A stretch of 64,000 bases of DNA from Gemmatimonas aurantiaca (GCF_037190085.1 NZ_JBBCJO010000001.1:343504-407503), one strand, 5' to 3'. Counted from the first letter of the stretch, positions 50,908 through 59,436 are shown. Numbers and translations are program-made. The notes: a model not told the origin generated them from the letters alone.

Positions 50908-52290
50908 CTAGCGCGGCGCCGCTCCCGACAAGGCCGCGAGTGATGCCACTTCGGGTGTCATGTCACCGACATAGTACGACATCGTGGACTGCTGGAAAGC
51001 CACCGTGTACTTGGCGGTGATGACGGCACTGGCCGCCTGCACGAGTTGCGCCCGTGCGGTCGTGACCTCCACCAGGGTGCCCGCGCCGACTGCATACCGA
51101 CGGGCCTGCGTGTTGGCGGCCAGTTCCGCGGCCGCGTACTGCGCCCGGGCGGCATCATACTGTTCCACCGCTGCCGTGTGATTGAGATACGCCTCGCGTA
51201 CCTCGGCGGCGACGGCCAGACGGCGGTCCTGCACCGACAACCGGGCGTTGTCGGCCGCGATACGCGCCTGCTGCGCGGCCACACTCGACTGCCGGCGGTC
51301 GAAGATCGGCACACTCAGTGCCAGACCGAGCGATCCGCTGCGCCGCTGGTTGAACTGATCGCCGAACGAAAGATTGCTGGCCGAGTTGAACGCCGTGCCG
51401 TACCCCAGACTCATGGACACCTGCGGCAGACGCGAGCCGCTGGCGTTGCGGATGGTGAAAGCCGTCGCTTCCAGCCGGGTGTCGAGCGCCTCGAGATCGG
51501 CGCGCGAACCCAGCGCCTTCGTGAGCAGGCTGTCGAGATCGAAACGCACCACGCGGATCGAATCGGAAATGCTCGGCGCCATGAAATGATAGGACCCGCG
51601 CGGGTCGAGCTGCAGCGTCCGGATGAGCGACACACGCGCGAGTTCGAGATCGCGCTGCGCCGTCACCAGCGCATACTGTGAACTCGCCACCGTCGCCTGC
51701 TGCTGGTACTGATCGGAGATCGGACGCGCACCCGCGCGCACCATCCGCTGGATGACCGAATCCTGCGCCATCTGCGCCGCGAGATTGTCGCGCTGCACCC
51801 GTACCTGTTCCTCCCGCTGCACGAGCGTGAGGAATCCCGCCGCCGCGGTGAAGACGGCGGTCTGCCGAGCCCGCGTCAGATCGGAATCGTTGGCCTCGTT
51901 GCTGAGCCGCGATTCCCGCAACTGCGCCGTGTTGCGTCCGCCGTCGTACACGGTCAGCGCCGAATTGGCGTTCAGATTGACGGACGTGGTCGTCTGGTCG
52001 ACGATGCGCCCTTCGTTCTGATTGAACGTGTAGCCGTACGACTCCGACGTGTTCGTGCTGACGGAGAACGACGGCAGGAACGCGGCCGAACGCTGACGGA
52101 CGGTGGCCGTGCTCGTCGCGACGGCATTCTCGGCCTGCCGCACCGCGACATTCTGCTTGAGCGCGAGGCGGACGGCGTCGTCGAACGTGATGGTCACCGG
52201 AGTGCCCTGGGCGAGCGCGCCGGATGCCGTGAGCGCGAGGAGGCTGGCGATCGCGAGGCCGCGCCGTTGGATCGCGTGGAACGGGTGCAT
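50908..52290 (-). CDS. TolC-family outer-membrane efflux protein
   Basis: 460 residues from ATG 52290 (MHPFHAIQRRGLAIASLLAL), with a signal peptide ending at ALAQG. The two tandem OEP repeats are recognisable: TFDDAVRLALKQNVAVRQAE for the first and the RLPQVSMSLGYGT, then DRRLAVAAEVREAYLNHTAA for the second; long Ala/Gln-rich helices build the periplasmic tunnel (AAQQARIAADNARLSVQDR). It completes the exporter with the ABC permease, ATPase and adaptor encoded upstream on the same strand. Confidence 0.93.
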   Translation of the reverse strand: MHPFHAIQRRGLAIASLLALTASGALAQGTPVTITFDDAVRLALKQNVAVRQAENAVATSTATVRQRSAAFLPSFSVSTNTSESYGYTFNQNEGRIVDQTTTSVNLNANSALTVYDGGRNTAQLRESRLSNEANDSDLTRARQTAVFTAAAGFLTLVQREEQVRVQRDNLAAQMAQDSVIQRMVRAGARPISDQYQQQATVASSQYALVTAQRDLELARVSLIRTLQLDPRGSYHFMAPSISDSIRVVRFDLDSLLTKALGSRADLEALDTRLEATAFTIRNASGSRLPQVSMSLGYGTAFNSASNLSFGDQFNQRRSGSLGLALSVPIFDRRQSSVAAQQARIAADNARLSVQDRRLAVAAEVREAYLNHTAAVEQYDAARAQYAAAELAANTQARRYAVGAGTLVEVTTARAQLVQAASAVITAKYTVAFQQSTMSYYVGDMTPEVASLAALSGAAPR

Positions 52291-52313
52291 GATGTATGTC
52301 CTCCGGTGCGCGC

Positions 52314-53528
52314 TCATTCGTAGCGCAGCGCCTGAATGGGATCCAGCGCCGCAGCCTTGCGCGCCGGGTAGTAGCCGAAGAAGACGCCCACGGCGGCGGA
52401 GAAGCCCGTGGCGATCATGACGGCGGTGACCGAAGTGGTGGTGTGCCAACCCGTGATGTGACCGACGATCATCGACCCGCCGATGCCCACCAGCAGTCCC
52501 ACGATGCCGCCCATGAGACAGAGCACCACGCTCTCGACGAGGAACTGCGTCAGCACGTCCGAGCCACGCGCGCCGATGGCCATGCGGATGCCGATCTCGC
52601 GGGTGCGCTCGGTGACGGAGACGAGCATGATGTTCATGATGCCGATGCCGCCGACCACGAGCGAGATGGACGCGATGGCTGCCAGCAGCGCGGTCATCAC
52701 CGTCGTGGTGCTCGTGGCGGTGGTCGCGAGCGCCGACTGATCGCGCACCGTGAAGTCATCGGCGCCCCCGCCGATGCTGTGCGATTCGCGCATGATGCCC
52801 TTGATCTCTTCCATCGCCGCCGGGATCTGCTTCGTATCGTTGGTCATCGCGAGGATGGACCCGATGAAGAAGAAATTGCTGATGCGGGTCTGCGCCGTGG
52901 TGTAGGGCACGACCGCGATGTCGTCCTGGTCGGTACCGGTGGCCGCCTGTCCCTTCTTCGACATCACGCCGATGACGGTGAACGGCGTGCGACCGAGACG
53001 GACGCGCTGCCCCACGGCATCCCCGTCGGGAAAGAGTCCGTCGGCCACCGTCTTGCCGAGAATCACCACCGTACGCTTGCCCTGCACATCGTCATCCGTG
53101 AACTCCACCCCGCTTTCCACGGTCCAGTTGCGGATGCGGAAGAAGTCGGTGGAGACGCCGTTCACTTCCGTGCGCCAGTTGCCCGAGGGACCGACCACCT
53201 GCGTGCGCGTGTTGATGACCGGCGACACCCCCGCGAGCAGCGTGGCCTCGCGCCGGATCTTGTCCACGTCGTCGATGGTGAGACGATTGAAGCTCTGGGC
53301 GCCCTGATTGGAACCGCCTGCCTGCGACGAGCCGGGCGTGATCACGATCAGATTGGTGCCCAGCGTGGCGATCTGCGATTCGATCTGACTGCGCGCGCCG
53401 GCGCCGATCGCCACCATCACGATGACCGCGGCCACGCCGATCACGATGCCCAGCATCGTGAGGAACGTGCGCATCTTGTTCTTGACGATGCTCTGCATCG
53501 CCATCCGAAGCAGTACGATCAGCTTCAT
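52314..53528 (-). CDS. MacB-type ABC exporter permease
   Basis: 404 residues. First membrane helix MRTFLTMLGIVIGVAAVIVM, then a large periplasmic MacB-PCD domain (SQIESQIATLGTNLIVITPG, DDVQGKRTVVILGKTVADGL, RLGRTPFTVIGVMSKKG) and the FtsX-like C-terminal membrane part (IASISLVVGGIGIMNIMLVS, VTERTREIGIRMAIGARGSD, GGIVGLLVGIGGS). MacB normally has the ATPase fused at its N-terminus; here the ATPase is a separate gene overlapping by ATGA. Mechanotransmission exporters of this type drive substrates from the periplasm through TolC. Confidence 0.93.
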   Translation of the reverse strand: MKLIVLLRMAMQSIVKNKMRTFLTMLGIVIGVAAVIVMVAIGAGARSQIESQIATLGTNLIVITPGSSQAGGSNQGAQSFNRLTIDDVDKIRREATLLAGVSPVINTRTQVVGPSGNWRTEVNGVSTDFFRIRNWTVESGVEFTDDDVQGKRTVVILGKTVADGLFPDGDAVGQRVRLGRTPFTVIGVMSKKGQAATGTDQDDIAVVPYTTAQTRISNFFFIGSILAMTNDTKQIPAAMEEIKGIMRESHSIGGGADDFTVRDQSALATTATSTTTVMTALLAAIASISLVVGGIGIMNIMLVSVTERTREIGIRMAIGARGSDVLTQFLVESVVLCLMGGIVGLLVGIGGSMIVGHITGWHTTTSVTAVMIATGFSAAVGVFFGYYPARKAAALDPIQALRYE

Positions 53529-54283
53529 GCCACCACCTCCTGCGCGTCGTAGGCCGCCAGGTCGGCGGCGGCGTCCCCGCGGTCTTCCACCGGGTGATCC
53601 TTGCGGATCGTGCCGTCGCGCATCTCGACGATGCGCTTGGCGTAGTGGCTGACTTCGGGTTCGTGCGTGACCAGGAGGATGGTGATCCCCTGGTTGTTGA
53701 GTTGCTGGAACAGCGCCATCACATCGAGTGTGGTGCGGGTGTCGAGATTGCCCGTGGGTTCGTCGGCGAGCAGCAGCGTGGGGCTCGTCACGAGAGCCCG
53801 GGCGATCGCCACCCGTTGCTGCTGACCGCCCGAGAGTTCGCTGGGGTGGTGATCCATGCGCTTGCCCAGCCCCACGCGCTCGAGAGCCGCCCGCGCCATG
53901 GCCTTGGTGTCCCGATGCCGGCCGAGGCGATCGTAGAGCAGGGGCAGTTCCACGTTGTCGAGTGCCGATGTACGCGAGAGCAGATTGAAGCCCTGGAAGA
54001 CGAACCCGAGCTTGTGATTGCGCAGATCGGCGCGCTCGTTGCGCGTCATGCCGTCCACCCGCACGCCATCCAGCAGATACGATCCCGCGGAGGGCGTATC
54101 GAGGCAGCCGAGGATGTTCATCAGCGTCGACTTGCCGGATCCCGACGTGCCCATGACGGCGATGAACTCGCCCGGCATCACCGTGAGATCGACCTGTCGG
54201 AGCGCCGCCACTTCGTTCGAGCCCATGTGATAGACCCGGGTGAGACCCCGGACTTCGATCACGGGCGTGGTTTTTTCGGTCAT
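53525..54283 (-). CDS. MacB-type ABC exporter ATPase
   Basis: 252 residues. Walker A GTSGSGKST, Q-loop FVFQGFNLLSR, signature LSGGQQQRVAIARALV, Walker B LLLADEPTGNLD and switch His in LLVTHEPEVSHYAKR. This is the LolD/MacB subfamily. The gene lies between the adaptor (11 bp after it) and the permease (ATGA overlap). The extra C-terminus (RKDHPVEDRGDAAADL) is charged and has no known role. Confidence 0.95.
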   Translation of the reverse strand: MTEKTTPVIEVRGLTRVYHMGSNEVAALRQVDLTVMPGEFIAVMGTSGSGKSTLMNILGCLDTPSAGSYLLDGVRVDGMTRNERADLRNHKLGFVFQGFNLLSRTSALDNVELPLLYDRLGRHRDTKAMARAALERVGLGKRMDHHPSELSGGQQQRVAIARALVTSPTLLLADEPTGNLDTRTTLDVMALFQQLNNQGITILLVTHEPEVSHYAKRIVEMRDGTIRKDHPVEDRGDAAADLAAYDAQEVVA

Positions 54284-54294
54284 GTCACCTCCGA

Positions 54295-55617
54295 TCAGAA
54301 GGGACCCGGGGGACCGCCACGGCCACCGCGCTGCTGCTGTTGCTGGAACGGGCTGCTGGTGGTGCCGGATGTTGCCGCGCTCCCGCCCGCGTTGATGCCG
54401 ATCACGACCTGCATGCCCACGGTGAGACTCTCACCGCGGATCTCGGTGCGCGTGCCGTCGGTGATGCCGGTGTGCACCCGATGCGGCACGAGCTTGCCCG
54501 CCTCGAACGTGTAGATGGTGCCCGCATCGGAGCGCGCACCGCCGGCCCGGCGGCCCTGACCGCCCATGCCGCCCGCACCCGGGGCACCGCCACGCTGTCC
54601 GCCCTGCGCGCCGGTCGATGCACCGGCGGGCGCACCGGCCGGCGAGCCCGCGGCACTCGCGCCCGCGCCACGGCCACCAGCGGCCTGCGCCGTCGAATCC
54701 ACCGGGGGACGGAATCGCAGCGCGGTGTTGGCCACCATGAACACATCGTGCGCTTCACCGGTGATGAACTGCACCGTGGCTGTCATGCCGGGCAGCAGCA
54801 CTCCGTCGGGATTGTCGACGTTCACCACCACCGTGTAGCTCACCACGTTGTTGGCCGTCGTCGAAGCCAGGCGCACCTGCTGCACCTTGCCGCGGAACCG
54901 GCGGTCCTGGAACGACTGCACGGTGAACTCCGCCAACTGGCCTTCCTTGATGGAGCCGATGTCGGTTTCGTCCACCGACGCCAGGATCTGCATCTGCGAG
55001 AGATCGTTGGCGATGACGAACAGCTTCGGTGCCGACAGACTGGCGGCCACCGTCTGCCCCAGATTGACGGCGCGTTCGATGACGACGCCGTCGATGGGCG
55101 CGTAGATGTTGGTGTAGGCGAGATTCTGGCGCGCGCGCTCGAGCGCGATCTGCGCCGACGTCACGCTGGTCTGCGCGAGCGCATAGGTGGTGCGCGCCGT
55201 GTTGTATTCGGTTTCGGTGACGATCTTCTCGTCGTGCAGCGTCTTGGTACGCTCGAACTCTTCCTTCGCCTGCGCCAGCGAGGCCTGCGAACGGGCCACA
55301 CCCGCCTCGGCATCCTGCACCGCCTGGCGCAGCAGGATCGGATCGATGCGCGCGACGAGCTGTCCCTTCTTCACGCGATCATTGAAGTCCACGAGCAGTT
55401 CGGACACCTGCCCGGAGACCTGCGTGCCGACTTCGACGGTCTTCACGGCACTCAGTGTCCCCGACGCCGATACGGTCGAGCGCAGGGAACCCTGCTCCAC
55501 GGTGGCAAACCGGTACGTCGGAACTTCGGCGCCACGCTTGGTCATCGTCCAGAAGCCGGCACCGGCGATAGCGGCAACGACAACCGTCGCCGCGGTGATC
55601 TGCATCAACCTGGTCAT
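54295..55617 (-). CDS. MacA-like periplasmic adaptor (HlyD family)
   Basis: 440 residues from ATG 55617 (MTRLMQITAATVVVAAIAGA), a signal-anchor. The lipoyl halves are GTQVSGQVSELLVDFNDRVK and YTNIYAPIDGVVIERAVNLG, separated by a helical hairpin (AEAGVARSQASLAQAKEEFE); beta-barrel and membrane-proximal parts follow (VQQVRLASTTANNVVSYTV, GLPGMTATVQF-like LLPGMTATVQF). An unusual Gly/Ala-rich linker (about residues 315-370: GGRGAGASAAGSPAG, GGQRGGAPGAGGMGGQGR) interrupts the last domain, and the C-terminus is Gln/Gly-rich. It joins the ABC part to the TolC-type protein. First gene of the operon. Confidence 0.92.
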   Translation of the reverse strand: MTRLMQITAATVVVAAIAGAGFWTMTKRGAEVPTYRFATVEQGSLRSTVSASGTLSAVKTVEVGTQVSGQVSELLVDFNDRVKKGQLVARIDPILLRQAVQDAEAGVARSQASLAQAKEEFERTKTLHDEKIVTETEYNTARTTYALAQTSVTSAQIALERARQNLAYTNIYAPIDGVVIERAVNLGQTVAASLSAPKLFVIANDLSQMQILASVDETDIGSIKEGQLAEFTVQSFQDRRFRGKVQQVRLASTTANNVVSYTVVVNVDNPDGVLLPGMTATVQFITGEAHDVFMVANTALRFRPPVDSTAQAAGGRGAGASAAGSPAGAPAGASTGAQGGQRGGAPGAGGMGGQGRRAGGARSDAGTIYTFEAGKLVPHRVHTGITDGTRTEIRGESLTVGMQVVIGINAGGSAATSGTTSSPFQQQQQRGGRGGPPGPF

Positions 55618-55921
55618 GGTGGTTCGGATGAGGGTGGATTGGGCGGGGGCGCCCGGCGCGGGCCCACACCACGGCGGTGGGGCACGGTCCACTCACCCTT
55701 GGTAGACGGCGGCCCGGACGGATGTTTATGGCCCTGGCATGAACCGCCGCCTGGTGTTCCGAACGGTGGGTCTGAACCCACGAACGACGGGGAGCTGCAC
55801 ACGAACCGCCGGTGGCCCATGGGACCGGTGGCCTACACCGCCGTCATCGCTCCTGCCCAACCGCTCACGACCCTTGCCTCCGCTGCTGGCGCCCCCCGCG
55901 GCGCTCGCAGTATGCTGGATC
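55618..55921. other. Gap between divergent exporter operon and LytS-type gene
   Basis: 304 bases without a gene. It must contain the promoters of both units, but I see no convincing -35/-10 pair or terminator. GAACCGCCG occurs twice (55741-55749 and 55803-55811), and GGTGGCCCATGGGACCGGTGGCC near 55811-55833 has imperfect dyads. Any of these might be an operator for the downstream LytTR regulator; that is speculative. Confidence 0.4.
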
Positions 55922-57142
55922 ATGCCCACGGATCTTCAGCCTGCGGCCCTGACGGCGACGGGCACGCGCTCCGCGCTCTCGGTTCGTGTCTCGCGGCGCG
56001 AGCGGCTGCTCATTGCGGCGTTCTGGCTGCTGTATGCGGTGGTGACCGTGGTGAACCTGCTCTTCGGTGGGCGCCGCGGCCCCGACGGCACCTCCGATGC
56101 CACCATCTTCTGGGTGGCCATCGCCGAGGCCGTGGGCTGGGCGCTGGTCACGCCCACACTTTTCGAACTGGTGGCCGGCCATACCGTGGAGGAAGGGCAG
56201 GACAACCTGACCTCCGGTGAGTTGCTGCGCTTCGTTCTCGTGGGCCTCGGTGTGGTGGGGGTCATGACCGCCTTCGGCGTGGCGCTGCGATCGTTGTTGT
56301 ACGCCCCGCGCCCAGGCGGAGGCGGACCGCCCATCTGGTTTCCGTTCACCAACAACGCCGTGCTGTACGGTGCGGTGATCGCGGCCGGACTCGCCCGGGC
56401 CTATTCACTGCAGTCGCGGTGGCGTGAGCAGCGCGCCGTGCGCCTGGAGGCCGAACTGGCACGCGCGACACTGGCCACACTGCGGCAGCAGATCGATCCG
56501 CATTTTCTGTTCAACACGCTCAATCTCATTTCCTCACTCGTCGACCGGGATCCCAAAGGCGTACGCCGCATGATCGCCCGTCTGAGTGAACTGTTGCGGG
56601 CGAGTCTCGAGACCGGCGGCCGTCAGGAAATCACGTTGCGGCAGGAACTCGCCCTGCTGGGCGCGTACCTCGAGATCATGCGCATGCGATTCGGATCGCG
56701 CCTGGAGATTTCGCAGACGGTGGACGAATCGCTGCTCGATGTGTTCGTGCCGAGCTTCCTGCTGCAGCCGCTGGCCGAGAATGCGGTGCGGCACGGGATC
56801 GAACCGCTGCGTACGCCGGGGCGTGTGGAGGTGTCGGTATCGCGCGATGGACACGACCTCGTGCTGCGGGTGTGCGACAACGGCAGCGGCGAAGGGTTCG
56901 GTGAAGCAGCCGATGCGGACGACGCCGTGCGCCGCGCGCTGCGCAGTGCCTCGCGCGGCGCCTCGGCCTCGGTGTTCGACGATGAAGACGACGAGGTCGG
57001 CGCGCGGCACGGCATCGGACTCGCCAATACGCGGGCCCGTCTCACGCAATTGTATGGACAGGAGGCTTCGCTGGAATTGCGACGGATGGAGGACCGCACG
57101 GTCGCCGAGGTCCGCATTCCGCTGGCCGGGGAGGTGTCGTGA
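55922..57142 (+). CDS. LytS/YehU-type sensor histidine kinase
   Basis: 406 residues from ATG 55922 (MPTDLQPAALTATGTRS). Four or so membrane helices are in the first 170 residues (LLIAAFWLLYAVVTVVNLLF, VAIAEAVGWALVTPTLFELV, FVLVGLGVVGVMTAFGVAL, VLYGAVIAAGLARAYSL). The His_kinase motif QQIDPHFLFNTLNLISSLVD (around 195-214) with its phospho-acceptor His is typical, and the ATP-binding part has LLQPLAENAVRHGIEPLR and CDNGSGEGFGEA. An acidic insert (SVFDDEDDEVG) precedes GIGLANTRARLTQLYG. It is translated with the LytTR regulator through a GTGA overlap. Confidence 0.93.
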   Translation: MPTDLQPAALTATGTRSALSVRVSRRERLLIAAFWLLYAVVTVVNLLFGGRRGPDGTSDATIFWVAIAEAVGWALVTPTLFELVAGHTVEEGQDNLTSGELLRFVLVGLGVVGVMTAFGVALRSLLYAPRPGGGGPPIWFPFTNNAVLYGAVIAAGLARAYSLQSRWREQRAVRLEAELARATLATLRQQIDPHFLFNTLNLISSLVDRDPKGVRRMIARLSELLRASLETGGRQEITLRQELALLGAYLEIMRMRFGSRLEISQTVDESLLDVFVPSFLLQPLAENAVRHGIEPLRTPGRVEVSVSRDGHDLVLRVCDNGSGEGFGEAADADDAVRRALRSASRGASASVFDDEDDEVGARHGIGLANTRARLTQLYGQEASLELRRMEDRTVAEVRIPLAGEVS

Positions 57143-57987
57143 GCGCCACTACCCCTGCCCATACTCATGCCGGTAGCCATCCCAATACGCGGTTGCGGGT
57201 GCTGATCGTCGACGACGAGGAATTCAACCGGCTCCGGTTGCGCGACCTGTTGGAAGCCCAGTCCGACGTGGACGTGGTGGGAGAGGCCGCCGACGGCGTG
57301 GAGGCCGTGGAGCGTATCAGGGCCTTGCGCCCCGATCTGGTGTTCCTGGACATCCGCATGCCGGGGCTGTCGGGATTGGATGTGGTGCGGCAGATCGGCC
57401 CCGAGTCGATGCCGGCGACGGTTTTCGCGACGGCGTATGACCAGCACGCGGTGGAAGCGTTCCGGCTGGCGGCGCTGGATTTTCTGGTCAAGCCGTTCGA
57501 CGACGACCGGTTTGCCGAGACGCTGCAGCGGGCCCGGCGGCTGGTGGCCCTCAATGATCTGGCGACCATGCGGGCCCGGCTGCTAGACGTGCTGGGGACG
57601 ACCGCCGAGCCGCCGGTTGAAACTCCGGGGCCGGCCGGGGGTTACCTGGAGCGGATCGCGGTGGAGGAGCAGGGGACCATCCGGCCGATCGCGGTGGCGG
57701 ACATCGACTATATCCTGGCCAGCGGTCCCTACGCCGAGCTGGTGGTGGCGGGGCGGCGTCACCTGGTCCGGGAGTCGATGCAGTCGCTGGAGGATCGTCT
57801 CGATCCCCGGCGGTTCCTGCGGATTCACCGGTCGGTGATCGTGCGACTGGACCGGGTGGAAGGGCTGCGGCGCGGGGCGGGAGGCGACGGGGAGGTGCTG
57901 CTCAAGGGCGGCGGCCGGTTGCGGGTGAGCCGGACCCGTCGGGAGGCGCTGGAGCGCTGGCTGGGGCTGGGCGGCCAGCCCCGGTAG
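57139..57987 (+). CDS. LytTR-type response regulator
   Basis: 282 residues from GTG 57139, overlapping the kinase stop by GTGA. Receiver domain with acidic pocket VLIVDDEEFNRLRLR, phospho-acceptor Asp71 (LVFLDIRMPGLSGLDV) and switch residues ATAYDQHAVEAFRLAALDFL, VKPFD. The C-terminal LytTR DNA-binding domain is visible in DIDYILASGPYAELVVAGRR, MQSLEDRLDPRRFLRIHRS and VIVRLDRVEGLRR. It is the partner of the LytS-type kinase; the divergent exporter operon is a natural candidate target. Confidence 0.95.
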   Translation: MSATTPAHTHAGSHPNTRLRVLIVDDEEFNRLRLRDLLEAQSDVDVVGEAADGVEAVERIRALRPDLVFLDIRMPGLSGLDVVRQIGPESMPATVFATAYDQHAVEAFRLAALDFLVKPFDDDRFAETLQRARRLVALNDLATMRARLLDVLGTTAEPPVETPGPAGGYLERIAVEEQGTIRPIAVADIDYILASGPYAELVVAGRRHLVRESMQSLEDRLDPRRFLRIHRSVIVRLDRVEGLRRGAGGDGEVLLKGGGRLRVSRTRREALERWLGLGGQPR

Positions 57988-58129
57988 CGGGGGCTGGCGG
58001 AGCAGGGCCGACGCTCTCTTGCGCGGATCTTCGGCGGCGCTTCGGGCGCGGAGCGCAAGGGACTAAGCGCCCATCAGCGCGGCACTTGCGGGTCTTTGGC
58101 GGGTCGTGTGGACAGCGCGGGCCCGTGAC

Positions 58130-58158
58130 TTGCGGGTGGCGTCGGACCGCGCTACGTT
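58130..58158 (+). promoter_or_regulatory. Candidate promoter of the rpmG-secE-nusG operon
   Basis: TTGCGG (58130-58135) and TACGTT (58153-58158) are separated by 17 bp. Transcription from here would give a leader of about 150 bases that contains the tandem repeats. Partial -10 match only. Confidence 0.4.
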
Positions 58159-58200
58159 GCAAGGCTCACCCCGTACCGGCCAAATCCCGGGACTGGGTGT

Positions 58201-58240
58201 CTGCAGGATATCGCAGAACTCTGCGGGATATCGCAGAACA
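58201..58240 (+). repeat. Two tandem 20-bp repeats in the rpmG leader
   Basis: ctgcaggatatcgcagaact is followed at once by ctgcgggatatcgcagaaca, 18 of 20 bases identical. Each copy contains the dyad CTGCxGGATATCGCAG. Further down, AACGCAGCAGCACGCA (58266-58281) and AACGCAGCAGAACGCA (58284-58299) repeat with an 18-bp period. Candidate regulatory sites in DNA or RNA. Confidence 0.8.
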
Positions 58241-58314
58241 CAGTGCTGGACCTACAGTCGCACGTAACGCAGCAGCACGCATAAACGCAGCAGAACGCAG
58301 TACGGAGCCGGATC

Positions 58315-58467
58315 ATGCCGCGCGAGAAGATCATCCTCGGGTGCACCGAGTGCAAGAACCGCAATTATTTCACGATGAAGAACAAGCGTCTTCATCCTGA
58401 GCGCGTGGAGTGGAAGAAGTACTGCCCGCGCTGCAACAAGCATCAGACGCACAAGGAAACCAAGTAG
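58315..58467 (+). CDS. rpmG: 50S ribosomal protein L33
   Basis: 50 residues from ATG 58315, with GGAG seven bases upstream. It is of the zinc-binding type: Cys10 and Cys13 (LGCTECKNRNYFT) pair with Cys37 and Cys40 (KKYCPRCNKHQTHKETK). Part of the large subunit near the E site. It heads the secE-nusG group, the usual location in many bacteria, and its TAG is two bases before secE. Confidence 0.96.
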   Translation: MPREKIILGCTECKNRNYFTMKNKRLHPERVEWKKYCPRCNKHQTHKETK

Positions 58468-58469
58468 TC

Positions 58470-58703
58470 ATGACTGCTCCCGTCGAGGTGAACCGCCCGG
58501 GAGTCGGCACGCGGCTGGTCACGTTCTACCATGAAGTGGTCGCCGAGATGAAGAAAGTGACCTGGCCCGACCGCGCGCAGCTGCAGCAGTCGACGATCCA
58601 GATCCTCATCTTCGTGCTGGTCCTTGGTGCCGTGATCGGGTTGGTGGACGTTGCGCTGCAGGCGCTGCTGGTGCGTCTGCCGAGCATGCTCTTCGGGGGC
58701 TGA
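58470..58703 (+). CDS. secE: Preprotein translocase subunit SecE
   Basis: 77 residues from ATG 58470. The conserved amphipathic segment is VVAEMKKVTWPDRAQLQQST, followed by a single membrane helix (IQILIFVLVLGAVIGLVDVA): the short one-helix form of SecE. It clamps SecY in the translocase. Two bases after rpmG and ten before nusG. Confidence 0.95.
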   Translation: MTAPVEVNRPGVGTRLVTFYHEVVAEMKKVTWPDRAQLQQSTIQILIFVLVLGAVIGLVDVALQALLVRLPSMLFGG

Positions 58704-58713
58704 GTCCGCACCC

Positions 58714-59271
58714 ATGACCGTGTCGATACTCGAGCACCGTTGGTACGCGATCCAGACCACGTCCGGCCACGAGAACAAGGTGCAGCGCCTGATCCAGCGG
58801 AAGATCGACATGGATCCGGCGCAGCCCGAGGACCGTCTCATTCGCCAGGCGCTCGTGCCGACGCAGGATGTGGTGGAAATCAAGAACGGCAAGAAGGTCA
58901 CCGTCGAACGCAAGATCTTCCCGGGCTACGTGCTCGTGGAGATGGTGGCCAGTCAGGATACGCTCCACGAGATCAACGCCATTCAGGGCGTGATCAAGTT
59001 CGTGGGGAAGGACAAGGATCCGATGCCGCTGCGGGACGACGAAGTGCGTCGTCTGCTGGGGCAGGCGGATCCGGCCGATGAAACGCCGGTGCGCGAGGAG
59101 ATTCCGTTCCTCGTGGGACAGGCGGTGGCGATCAGCGAAGGGCCGTTCGCCGACTTCAATGGCACGGTCGAGGAAGTCCTCCCCGACAAGGGGAAGGTCC
59201 GGGTGTCGGTCAGCCTGTTCGGCCGGCCGACCTCGGTGGAGCTGGATTACCTCCAGCTCCGCGGGTACTAG
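58714..59271 (+). CDS. nusG: Transcription termination/antitermination factor NusG
   Basis: 185 residues from ATG 58714. NGN domain: RWYAIQTTSGHENKVQRLIQ and FPGYVLVEMV; KOW domain: VAISEGPFADFNGTVEEVLP, then KGKVRVSVSLFGRPTSVELD. NusG binds the RNA polymerase clamp and links it to Rho or ribosomes. Standard length and position before the L11 operon. Confidence 0.97.
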   Translation: MTVSILEHRWYAIQTTSGHENKVQRLIQRKIDMDPAQPEDRLIRQALVPTQDVVEIKNGKKVTVERKIFPGYVLVEMVASQDTLHEINAIQGVIKFVGKDKDPMPLRDDEVRRLLGQADPADETPVREEIPFLVGQAVAISEGPFADFNGTVEEVLPDKGKVRVSVSLFGRPTSVELDYLQLRGY

Positions 59272-59284
59272 GAGAAGCCGTTCC

Positions 59285-59333
59285 GGGTTCGGTGTTCAGG
59301 GTTTGGCGTCCCCAAACCGCGAACCCTGAACCC
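59285..59333. repeat. GGGTTC-type inverted repeats between nusG and rplK
   Basis: The arms can pair in several ways: TTCAGGGTT (59295-59303) with AACCCTGAA (59322-59330), GGTTTGG (59300-59306) with CCAAACC (59312-59318), and GGGTTC (59285-59290) with GAACCC (59328-59333). On the minus strand the block has runs GGG-TTCA-GGG and GGGG. It may be a terminator or attenuator after nusG, or one copy of a dispersed repeat. Confidence 0.7.
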
Positions 59334-59436
59334 GAAACGCTGTTGGCAGTCCGTCGCCACCACACGACGTGAAATACCGTGGCAGCAAGACCACGCGCGG
59401 ATGGTCCGCGGGTGGAACTCGCGATGAGGAAGTCGC

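Larger units (their letters stand above)
57988..58314. other. Leader region before the rpmG-secE-nusG-rpoB operon
   Basis: 327 bases without a gene. Contents: an inverted repeat CTTGCGC/GCGCAAG (58018-58024 and 58053-58059), probably the end of the LytTR transcript; a promoter candidate TTGCGG-17-TACGTT (58130-58158); two tandem 20-bp repeats (58201-58240); and two 16-bp direct repeats (58266-58299). I see no tRNA-Trp and no tuf gene here. Confidence 0.6.

Noticed and set aside
57988..58314. tRNA-Trp or tuf remnant before secE
   Set aside because: No T-loop consensus, acceptor pairing or EF-Tu sequence is present in the gap.
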